NCBI GenBank assembly: GCA_002455335.1
Contig: DKKP01000331.1
Coordinates: 1-6,756, forward strand
Length of the DNA stretch: 6,756 nt
Source: Anaerolineales bacterium UBA6663
Lineage (GTDB): Bacteria > Chloroflexota > Anaerolineae > Anaerolineales > UBA6663
Reading direction: 5' to 3'
The notes beneath the pieces were generated by a model that had not been told where the DNA came from, did not search any database, and saw only the letters and a program-made list of their open reading frames with translations. Both the position numbers and the translations under genes were made by a program. Position 1 is the first letter of the stretch; the number at the start of each line of letters is the position of its first letter. Positions 1 through 4,505 of this stretch are shown piece by piece.

Positions 1-161
1 TAGGAGCGCGCACCGCGCGAGGCCTGGATGATCACCGGGCTGTCGGTGCCGTCGGCCGCGGCCATGATCGCGAGCGCCTGCTCCATGTTGTTGATGTTGT
101 AGGCCCCGACGGCGTATTTGCCGTACGCAAGCTTGAACAACTGTTCGGTGGTGACGATCAT
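1..161 (-). CDS. fba: Class II fructose-bisphosphate aldolase, N-terminal part (runs off the left edge)
   Basis: This is a partial gene: only the first 53 codons lie in the window. The protein begins [20 protein letters not shown] and continues with YNINNMEQ and [13 protein letters not shown]. That is the start of the class II (zinc-dependent) aldolase barrel: the opening helix, the 'G-A-(Y/F)-N-(I/V)-N-N' strand and the 'P-V-I-(I/L)-Q-x-S-x-G-A-R' strand. The family cleaves fructose 1,6-bisphosphate reversibly to dihydroxyacetone phosphate and glyceraldehyde 3-phosphate in the cytosol. The zinc-binding histidines lie beyond the edge, so catalytic competence and the choice between fructose- and tagatose-bisphosphate aldolase cannot be judged here. 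The start at 161 is supported by AGGAG (complement of 170-174) 8 nt upstream. The gene lies downstream of the F420 oxidoreductase on the same strand, but the long palindrome between them argues against simple read-through. Confidence 0.88.
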   Translation of the reverse strand, partial: MIVTTEQLFKLAYGKYAVGAYNINNMEQALAIMAAADGTDSPVIIQASRGARS

Positions 162-197
162 GTGTGATGCTCCTGAATGCCGAAAGGCAAGATATCT

Positions 198-273
198 GCG
201 ATTGGTAATTGGCGATTTGCGATTGCCTCCGCGCCCCGAGGCAATCGCAAATCACCAATCACCAATCGCCAAT
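198..273. repeat. Long intergenic palindrome built of 7-nt tandem units
   Basis: Arms 198-229 and 238-269 form a 32-bp stem with two mismatches around an 8-nt loop (cgcgcccc). Each arm is itself a heptad array. Plus strand 201-228 reads ATTGGTA, ATTGGCG, ATTTGCG, ATTGCCT. Minus strand 273-239 reads ATTGGCG, ATTGGTG, ATTGGTG, ATTTGCG, ATTGCCT. The last two units are identical in both arms. It fills most of the gap between the F420 oxidoreductase stop and the aldolase start. AT-rich heptads stand out against the GC-rich surroundings. No clear T-tract follows on either strand, so a classical intrinsic terminator is not obvious, although such a stem could act as an mRNA stabiliser, processing site or terminator. 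It may be a dispersed repetitive element of this genome, which cannot be tested within the window. Confidence 0.85.
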
Positions 274-275
274 GA

Positions 276-929
276 CTAAATCCCTGTGATCTTGATCCCG
301 CTGCTCTTGACCTTGTGCCGGATGTTCAGCCCGATCAGCACCGAGGTCAGGCCTTCGGGCACGACCGAGTTGGCGAGTGGGCCGGCATCGAAGGCGACCA
401 TCCCGGCGTCGCGCGCGAGCTCGATGACAAGGGTCTTCGAAGCTTTGTCGTCGCCGCAGACCAGCACGTCGCAATCGACCGCGTGCCCAAGTTCCTGCAG
501 GTGCTCGGCCGAGATGTTCTGGAAGGCGGTAACGACGCGCACCTCAGGGCCGAGAAGCGCCTGAGCCTCAAGGCTGGCCGACCCGCCGGGCGGCAGCGCC
601 ACCCGCGTCACCTTGCCCGGCACAAGCGGCACAGTGACGTCGATGAAGATCTTGCCCTGGCAGGCCGCCCTGACCGATTCGATGGTGGCGGCGTGCGCGG
701 CGTAGGGCACGGTCAATGCGACGACCTCGGCCTCGGCGGCCGCAACCGGGTTCTCGGCGCCTCGCGCCCGTTCAGCGCCGATTTTGGCGTTGATCGCCTC
801 GGCCGCGGCCTGCGCCCGGGCCGGGTCGCGCGAGCCAATGATGACGGTATGCCCGGCGTGCGCCCAACGCAGCGCCAACCCGCCACCTTCGGGGCCTGTG
901 CCGCCCAATACCGCGATCGTCGTTGCCAT
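276..929 (-). CDS. npdG: NADPH-dependent F420 reductase (F420H2:NADP oxidoreductase)
   Basis: The protein of 217 aa transfers hydride between coenzyme F420 and NADP in the cytosol. The N-terminal Rossmann fold starts at MATTIAVLGGTGPEGGGLAL, with the dinucleotide loop G9-G10-T-G-P-E-G-G-G at residues 9-17. It is followed by GSRDP (32-36), whose Ser-Arg pair is the usual NADP 2'-phosphate recognition site. Further family motifs are the strand DVTVPL (97-102), VCGDD (157-161) and DAGPLANS (181-188); the last two match archaeal Fno well. Length agrees with the family (about 210-230 aa). An upstream in-frame ATG at 986 exists, but the start at 929 begins directly at the Rossmann strand and has AGGAGG 6 nt upstream. 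The extra 19 residues of the longer form look unlike the family. The enzyme implies that the host makes F420. The gene is divergent from the PSP1 gene and upstream of the aldolase. Confidence 0.85.
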   Translation of the reverse strand: MATTIAVLGGTGPEGGGLALRWAHAGHTVIIGSRDPARAQAAAEAINAKIGAERARGAENPVAAAEAEVVALTVPYAAHAATIESVRAACQGKIFIDVTVPLVPGKVTRVALPPGGSASLEAQALLGPEVRVVTAFQNISAEHLQELGHAVDCDVLVCGDDKASKTLVIELARDAGMVAFDAGPLANSVVPEGLTSVLIGLNIRHKVKSSGIKITGI

Positions 930-958
930 GCGCTCCCTCCTCGAGCAGTGATGGGCGC

Positions 959-964
959 ATTGTA
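959..964 (-). promoter_or_regulatory. Possible -10 element for the F420 oxidoreductase gene
   Basis: The minus strand reads TACAAT here, five of six bases matching TATAAT. It lies 29 nt upstream of the 929 start and would give a leader of roughly 20-25 nt carrying the AGGAGG site. No good -35 hexamer is seen at 16-18 nt spacing, so this is a weak call. Confidence 0.25.
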
Positions 965-1045
965 CCTTGAACGGTTGGCAAGACACAGGTGCGGGAGGGT
1001 CGGAGCGAGCTCCAATCGCGCCCGCACCCGCCCATTCGTCGGCGT

Positions 1046-1074
1046 TTGCATCCCGGCCAAGCGTCGGCTATGAT
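1046..1074 (+). promoter_or_regulatory. Candidate promoter for the PSP1-led cluster
   Basis: A -10-like TATGAT (1069-1074, five of six matches to the consensus) is preceded at 17-nt spacing by TTGCAT (1046-1051, three of six matches to TTGACA). Transcription would start near 1081, exactly where the first of two leader hairpins begins, leaving a leader of about 66 nt before the PSP1 start. The rest of the divergent region 930-1146 shows no gene. Confidence 0.35.
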
Positions 1075-1080
1075 GGAGTC

Positions 1081-1130
1081 CGGCCTGAGGGCCGAAATGG
1101 GGGTGGCAGGGTGCCGCCCCGTCTTGTTTG
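1081..1130 (+). promoter_or_regulatory. Two-hairpin leader upstream of the PSP1 gene; second hairpin is terminator-like
   Basis: The first hairpin has arms 1081-1085 and 1090-1094 (CGGCC/GGCCG) around a TGAG loop. The second has arms 1100-1108 (GGGGTGGCA) and 1112-1120 (TGCCGCCCC), nine pairs with one G-U wobble and a 3-nt loop. It is followed by GTCTTGTTTG, a moderately T-rich tail. The neighbouring gene on the left is divergent, so no upstream transcript needs terminating here. That leaves attenuation, mRNA protection or chance structure. I do not recognise a known riboswitch class. Confidence 0.4.
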
Positions 1131-1146
1131 AGGACCTGCGAGCGCC

Positions 1147-2112
1147 ATGACTGACGCCGTTCAATCTCCGCCCACAATCGCGCAACCGCACATCATCGGT
1201 GTGCGGTTCATGCGCGTCAGCAAGATGTATCACTTCGACGCCTCGGAGTACACCGAGGTGCGCGCCGGCGACAAAGTCGTCGTCGAGACCACCCGCGGCC
1301 GACAGCTGGGCGAGGTGGTTCAGAAGATACCGCCCGAGAAGATCGCGCCGCCGTCAGGCGGGTATAAGCGCATCCTCGGCCCGGCCACGGCTCGTGATCT
1401 GGCGATGGAGAGCCATTGGAAGGGTAAGGAGACGGCGGCCATGATCGACTGCCGCGCGCGCTCGTTCGAGCTGCGTCTCGACGGCATCAAGATCGTCAAA
1501 GCCGAGTTCAGCTACGATGGCTCACGCCTCACATTCCTGTGGTCGGGGCCCGATGACGAGAACGCCCGGGTCGACCTCAAGTCATTGCGTGAAGACATGC
1601 AGGCCGCCTTTGGCCAACAGCTTGTGACGTTCCGTCAAATCGGCCCGCGCGACGTCGCCAAGATCGTCGGTGGCCTGGGCGCGTGCGGCCTCGAGAACCG
1701 CTGCTGCTCGATGTTTCTGACCGAGTTCAGCCCGGTGAGCATCAAGATGGCCAAGGAGCAGGGCATCTCGCTCAACCCCGAGGAGATCACGGGGATGTGC
1801 GGGCGCCTGCGCTGCTGTCTTGTGTACGAGTACGAGCAGTACGTCGAGGCACGCAAGCAGCTTCCCAAGCGCAACAAGATCGTCATCACGCCCAAGGGCG
1901 TGGCCAAGGTGCTCGACGCCAACCCGCTCAAGGCCACGGTCTACGTCAGGCTGCAGGACAGCGACGACGACCGCATGTACGAGTTCCACAAAGACGAGCT
2001 CCAGCCTCGCGATGAGCTCGAGGCCCTTCAGAAGAAGGCCGCGGATCCCTGCGACCACCACGAAAACGGCGGCTGCAGCTGTGGCAAGGCGGATCGGCCA
2101 CGCAAGAAATGA
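1147..2112 (+). CDS. ricT: PSP1 domain protein, RicT (YaaT)-like
   Basis: This 321-aa protein matches the PSP1/RicT family. The N-terminal part (about 15-100) holds IGVRFMRVSKMYHF and the stretch VVVETTRGRQLGEVV typical of PSP1 entry strands. The central PSP1 domain (about 100-290) carries the cysteine signatures ACGLENRCC (C180, C186, C187) and MCGRLRCCL (C218, C223, C224), with FSPVSIKMAKEQ between them. In Bacillus subtilis, RicT works with RicA and RicF in a complex that binds iron-sulfur clusters and affects RNA processing and development. No RicA or RicF gene is visible nearby, so the role here is unknown. The acidic linker ends in a small Cys/His tail (C302, H304, H305, C310, C312). 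Only a weak AGGA (1131-1134) lies 12 nt upstream of the start, but the conserved N-terminus requires a start near here. The BtuF-like gene follows after 28 nt, suggesting an operon. Confidence 0.85.
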   Translation: MTDAVQSPPTIAQPHIIGVRFMRVSKMYHFDASEYTEVRAGDKVVVETTRGRQLGEVVQKIPPEKIAPPSGGYKRILGPATARDLAMESHWKGKETAAMIDCRARSFELRLDGIKIVKAEFSYDGSRLTFLWSGPDDENARVDLKSLREDMQAAFGQQLVTFRQIGPRDVAKIVGGLGACGLENRCCSMFLTEFSPVSIKMAKEQGISLNPEEITGMCGRLRCCLVYEYEQYVEARKQLPKRNKIVITPKGVAKVLDANPLKATVYVRLQDSDDDRMYEFHKDELQPRDELEALQKKAADPCDHHENGGCSCGKADRPRKK

Positions 2113-2140
2113 GCTAGACCGGAGCGGGGGCGAACTCCTC

Positions 2141-3031
2141 ATGGACGTCTGGCCAGAACTGGCGGCGCCGCCGCGGCGGATCGTCTCGCTTGTCCCCTCG
2201 CTGACCGAGACCGTGTGCGATTTCGGCCTGCGGGCGCGGCTTGTCGGGCGCACCGACTTCTGCATCCAGCCCAACGATCTCGCCGGTGTGCCGGAGCTCG
2301 GCGGGCCCAAGAACCCCGATCTGCATCGCCTGCTGGCGCTCACGCCGGATCTGGTCCTCGCCAATCACGAGGAGAACCGGCCTGAAGATCTCGAAGCTCT
2401 GCAATCGGCCGGTGTGCCTGTGGCGATCTCGTGCCCGCTGACCGTAACCGAGGCGTTGAGCATGCTGTGGCGGCTGGCGGCGCTGCTCGGCGTGCCGGAA
2501 CGTGCTCAGATGGTGGATCAGATCGAGCGGGCTTACACCTGGCAACTCCGCGCCGTTGAGGCCGGTCCGCGCCGCACTGTCTTCTGCCCCGTCTGGCGTG
2601 AGCCACACGGGCCGCTGCCGGCCGAATGGTTGATGACGATCGACAGCCGCACGTATGTGCACGATATGCTCCGCGTGATGGGCCTCGATAACGTCTTCGC
2701 CGATCGTCCGCGACGTTACCCGCTTGCCGCCGATCTGGGTCAGGCCGAGCCGCAGGACCCGGGCACCCGGGATACGCGCTATCCGCGGGTCACGCCGGCC
2801 GAGCTCGTTGCCCACGACCCGCAGGTCGTGTTGCTTCCCTCGGAGCCGTATGCCTTTGCGCAGGAAGATCAGGCGGCCTTTGAGGATCAGTTCGCGGCGC
2901 TGTCGGCCGTTCGCGACCGCCAGGTCTTGCGCGTGGATGGGACGTTATTGACCTGGGCCGGCACCCGGGTCGGCCGAGCCCTACGTCAGTTGCCGGCGCT
3001 GCTGGCCGAGAACTTGCAGTCGAAGCTCTGA
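2141..3031 (+). CDS. BtuF-like helical-backbone metal/cobalamin receptor without signal peptide
   Basis: This is a 296-aa protein of the TroA/BtuF-like substrate-binding fold. Lobe one starts immediately with RRIVSLVPSLTETVCDFGL (12-30), then LVGRTDFC (34-41), GGPKNPDLHRLLALTPDLVL (54-73) and ANHEENRPEDLEAL (74-87), all typical of the family. A long connecting helix (about 104-140) leads to lobe two, with VFCPVWREP (147-155), HDPQVVLLPSEPYAF (225-239) and the closing VDGTLLTWAGTR (265-276). In exported relatives, such receptors bind cobalamin or metal chelates for an ABC importer. Here there is no signal peptide, lipobox or membrane segment, and no permease or ATPase gene nearby, so an intracellular or non-transport role is likely. 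The start at 2141 has GGAGCGGGGG 10 nt upstream. A longer in-frame ORF reaching back to 1820 only overlaps the PSP1 gene. The ligand is unknown. Confidence 0.75.
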   Translation: MDVWPELAAPPRRIVSLVPSLTETVCDFGLRARLVGRTDFCIQPNDLAGVPELGGPKNPDLHRLLALTPDLVLANHEENRPEDLEALQSAGVPVAISCPLTVTEALSMLWRLAALLGVPERAQMVDQIERAYTWQLRAVEAGPRRTVFCPVWREPHGPLPAEWLMTIDSRTYVHDMLRVMGLDNVFADRPRRYPLAADLGQAEPQDPGTRDTRYPRVTPAELVAHDPQVVLLPSEPYAFAQEDQAAFEDQFAALSAVRDRQVLRVDGTLLTWAGTRVGRALRQLPALLAENLQSKL

Positions 3032-3089
3032 GCCCTGCGCGGCCGCCTGGCGGCCCGCCGCTGTGGACCCGGCTTCAGGAGACGATGTC

Positions 3090-3356
3090 ATGAATCAACC
3101 TACTACCCGAACACTGTTGATCGCCGTGCTCTGCGGCGGTCTCTTGCTTAGCGCCTGCGGCGGCGGCGACGATCAGGTCGTCGCGACACCCTTGTCTGCG
3201 CCGGCGACCGAGGGCTATCCGATCGAGACTGGTGGACCCGGCGAGGGCGACACCGCGGCGCCGACCGAGGCGATTGAGGGTTACCCGATGGAGGAGGGCG
3301 CGTCGGTTGACCCAGGGTCCGTGCCCAGCCCTGCCGAGGGTTATCCCGCGCCCTAG
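3090..3356 (+). CDS. Small acidic lipoprotein with three EGYP repeats
   Basis: This 88-aa protein is not a family I can name. Residues 1-23 form a lipoprotein signal: basic R7, a hydrophobic core LLIAVLCGGLLL, and the lipobox LSAC with the acylated Cys at 23. The mature 66 residues start CGGGDDQVV and are low-complexity, rich in Gly, Pro, Glu, Ala and Thr, with no predicted globular core. EGYP occurs three times, at 41-44, 63-66 and 83-86, spaced 22 and 20 residues, and the protein ends EGYPAP. The three copies use different synonymous codons (gagggctatccg, gagggttacccg, gagggttatccc), which fits selection on the peptide. The start is set by AGGAGA (3077-3082), 7 nt upstream; an ATG-less upstream extension to 3063 is unlikely. 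It follows the BtuF-like gene by 58 nt and precedes a hairpin. It is probably anchored on the outer face of the cytoplasmic membrane; function unknown. Confidence 0.7.
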   Translation: MNQPTTRTLLIAVLCGGLLLSACGGGDDQVVATPLSAPATEGYPIETGGPGEGDTAAPTEAIEGYPMEEGASVDPGSVPSPAEGYPAP

Positions 3357-3367
3357 GTCCGACCGAA

Positions 3368-3398
3368 TCGCCTGGGCTGGCACGCGCGGCCCAGGCGA
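3368..3398 (+). terminator. Hairpin, probable terminator of the PSP1-BtuF-lipoprotein cluster
   Basis: The arms TCGCCTGGGC (3368-3377) and GCCCAGGCGA (3389-3398) are perfectly complementary over 10 bp with an 11-nt loop. They sit 11 nt after the lipoprotein stop codon. There is no T-tract after the stem, so intrinsic termination would be non-canonical. The position at the end of a gene cluster and just before the next gene favours a terminator or 3'-end stabiliser. Confidence 0.45.
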
Positions 3399-3413
3399 CG
3401 CACCGGATATAGT

Positions 3414-3686
3414 ATGGCCTTACCCCACTCGGAGCCAACCTTCACGGAGGCCGAGCTCATGCGCTACAACGGTGAGCGCGGCCAGCCAGCCTATATCGCT
3501 TTTCGGGGCGTTGTGTATGACGTCACCGATTGTCCCCAGTGGCGGGGCGGGTCGCACAAGAACCTGCACTTTGCCGGCATCGACCTCACACGCTCGCTCG
3601 GCGACGCGCCCCACGCCGCTGAAGTCTTTGGGCGCCCCTGCGTGAAACGCATGGGGCGCCTGTCTCCTGCATCACCCTCAGCTTGA
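3414..3686 (+). CDS. Cytochrome b5-like heme-binding domain protein
   Basis: This 90-aa single-domain protein matches the short prokaryotic cytochrome b5/steroid-binding-like family. The order is FTEAELMRYNGERGQPAYIA (10-29), then FRGVVYDVTD (30-39), W43-R-G-G-S-H48, H52-F-A-G-I-D-L-T (52-59), SLGDAPHAAEVF (61-72) and the closing VKRMGRL (77-83). H48, H52 and H67 are the candidate heme ligands; I cannot say from sequence which pair is axial. There is no signal peptide or membrane helix, so it is probably a cytosolic heme or electron-transfer protein; the partner is unknown. The start is uncertain. ATG 3414 lacks a ribosome binding site but includes the full FTxxEL opening of the domain. ATG 3459 (M16) has GGAGG 8 nt upstream but would cut that motif off. 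I keep 3414. A strong hairpin overlaps the last coding codons. It appears monocistronic. Confidence 0.78.
   Translation: MALPHSEPTFTEAELMRYNGERGQPAYIAFRGVVYDVTDCPQWRGGSHKNLHFAGIDLTRSLGDAPHAAEVFGRPCVKRMGRLSPASPSA
3631..3660 (+). terminator. Strong hairpin inside the 3' end of the cytochrome b5-like gene
   Basis: GGCGCCCC (3631-3638) pairs with GGGGCGCC (3653-3660), and TGCGT (3639-3643) pairs with ACGCA (3647-3651). This gives 13 pairs with one bulged T (3652) and a GAA loop. The pyrimidine-rich TGTCTCCT follows directly. The stem lies within codons for the conserved GRPCVKRMGRL end, about 24 nt before the stop codon. It is the most stable short hairpin I see on the plus strand and may terminate transcription or protect the 3' end. 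The missing pure T-tract and the coding overlap keep confidence moderate. Confidence 0.45.
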
Positions 3687-3712
3687 CCCTGCGGCCCACC
3701 GGGTGTATCCTT

Positions 3713-3742
3713 TTGGGTAATTCGTTGAATGAATCGTATTAA
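3713..3742 (+). promoter_or_regulatory. Possible promoter of the GntR-family regulator gene
   Basis: The interval 3711-3750 is clearly AT-richer than its surroundings. TTGGGT (3713-3718) and TATTAA (3737-3742) are separated by 18 nt and resemble -35 and -10 elements only partly (three and four matches). The -10 is so close to the ATG at 3751 that the transcript would be leaderless or nearly so, which fits the poor ribosome binding site. Confidence 0.3.
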
Positions 3743-3750
3743 TCGGTGAA

Positions 3751-4452
3751 ATGATGGTCGTTGATCGGATCGATTCTGCTCTGCTGCGCTACATGGCCGA
3801 GCGGGGCAGGCATGCCGGTGCGCAATTGCCCTCAATCGAGAAGCTCTCTGAGGAGCTCGGCGTGAGCGCGGGCAAGTTGCGTGAGCAATTGGAGGTCGCC
3901 CGCAGCCTTGGGCTTGTGGAAGTGCGGCCCAAGCTAGGCATTCGTCTGACCGAGTACAGCTTCGAGCCGGCCGTTCGCCAGAGCCTGTTCTATGCCCTGG
4001 CCTGTCGCCAGGCGACGTTTCAGCAGTTCAGCATCCTGCGTCAGCACCTCGAAGCGGCTTTCTGGCATGAGGCGGTCGCAGCCCTGTGCCCTGAAGACCA
4101 TGCGCATCTGCAGCAGTTGATCGCAGACGCGCAGGCCAAGTTGACGGGTCGGCCCGTCCAGATCCCGCAATCGGAGCATCGCGACCTGCATCTGACGATC
4201 TTCAGACGGCTCGACAACCCGTTTGTCACAGGGCTGCTCGCGGCCTATTGGGACGCCTACGAGGCGGTCGGGCTGAGTCTGTACTCCGACTACGCGTATC
4301 TCCAGGAGGTCTGGGCGCACCATGGCCAAATCGTGGCAGCTGTGGTCGCCGGCGACGTGGACGGTGGTCATCGTCTGCTGGTCGAGCACTGGCATCTCCT
4401 CGACCAGCGCACCGCACTGGGCACAGTCACGACCATGGCTTCGATCGGATAA
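3751..4452 (+). CDS. GntR-family transcriptional regulator, FadR/FCD type
   Basis: This 233-aa protein has the two-domain plan of FadR-type regulators and a normal length. The winged helix-turn-helix occupies about 5-67: RIDSALLRYMAERG, LPSIEKLSEELGVSAGKLRE (recognition helix around 39-50) and the wing GLVEVRPKLGIRL. The helical FCD ligand domain spans about 85-220. H147 (in DLHLTIFRRLDN), H191 and H213 have the spacing of the three metal-binding histidines of FCD domains. The usual fourth, acidic ligand I could not assign. Such proteins bind carboxylic acids or acyl compounds and release DNA. The gene sits 53 nt upstream of korA on the same strand, so control of korAB is the natural guess. 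Translation starts at 3751 or 3754; GGTGA (3745-3749) is too close for a good ribosome binding site. Confidence 0.85.
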   Translation: MMVVDRIDSALLRYMAERGRHAGAQLPSIEKLSEELGVSAGKLREQLEVARSLGLVEVRPKLGIRLTEYSFEPAVRQSLFYALACRQATFQQFSILRQHLEAAFWHEAVAALCPEDHAHLQQLIADAQAKLTGRPVQIPQSEHRDLHLTIFRRLDNPFVTGLLAAYWDAYEAVGLSLYSDYAYLQEVWAHHGQIVAAVVAGDVDGGHRLLVEHWHLLDQRTALGTVTTMASIG

Positions 4453-4453
4453 T
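4448..4453 (+). promoter_or_regulatory. Possible -10 element for korAB
   Basis: GATAAT overlaps the stop codon of the regulator gene and matches five of six consensus bases. The best -35 at 18-nt spacing (CAGTCA, 4424-4429) is poor. If used, the transcript would start near 4460, so the inverted repeat at 4475-4492 would lie just downstream of the start. Confidence 0.25.
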
Positions 4454-4474
4454 CCCGCATCTCACAATCTGACC

Positions 4475-4492
4475 ATTCACCCCGATGTGAAT
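4475..4492. promoter_or_regulatory. Perfect inverted repeat, candidate operator in front of korA
   Basis: ATTCAC and GTGAAT (4475-4480 and 4487-4492) are exact reverse complements separated by 6 nt (CCCGAT). An 18-bp dyad of this size suits a dimeric winged-helix regulator. It lies in the short gap between the GntR-type gene and korA, ending one base before the AGGAG ribosome binding site (4494-4498). A half-site GTGAA also occurs directly upstream of the regulator's own start (3746-3750), but without a matching second arm at the same spacing. Binding by the neighbouring regulator is inference. Confidence 0.42.
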
Positions 4493-4505
4493 TAGGAGAT
4501 CTGAC

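Noticed and set aside
198..273. CRISPR array
   Set aside because: The repeats are only 7 nt, contiguous without spacers and arranged as a palindrome.
988..1028. Inverted repeat GGTGCGGG ... CCCGCACC in the divergent promoter region
   Set aside because: The arms are 8 bp of GC-only-type sequence separated by 25 nt. This is easily expected by chance here, although a regulator site cannot be excluded.
315..1073. A 252-aa plus-strand open frame across the F420 oxidoreductase gene
   Set aside because: It is antisense to a gene with clear Rossmann and CGDD/DAGPL motifs. Its product is Arg-rich and unlike any family I know.
1820..2140. N-terminal extension of the BtuF-like gene back into the PSP1 gene
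   Set aside because: The extension is in frame but runs through coding sequence of PSP1 in another frame. Its Ser/Thr/Arg-rich composition is out-of-frame noise, and a good start with an upstream purine-rich site exists at 2141.
1582..2364. A 260-aa minus-strand open frame spanning the PSP1/BtuF-like junction
   Set aside because: It is antisense to two well-supported genes, its translation has no recognisable domain, and the sense-strand genes explain the sequence.
3041..3055. GGCCG-CCTGG-CGGCC hairpin between the BtuF-like gene and the lipoprotein gene
   Set aside because: The stem is only 5 bp in very GC-rich sequence with no T-tract, too weak to call a terminator. The two genes are probably co-transcribed.
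3232..3645. A 137-aa plus-strand open frame bridging the lipoprotein and cytochrome b5-like genes
   Set aside because: It is the shifted-frame, Arg/Pro-rich reading of both genes and runs straight through the hairpin between them.
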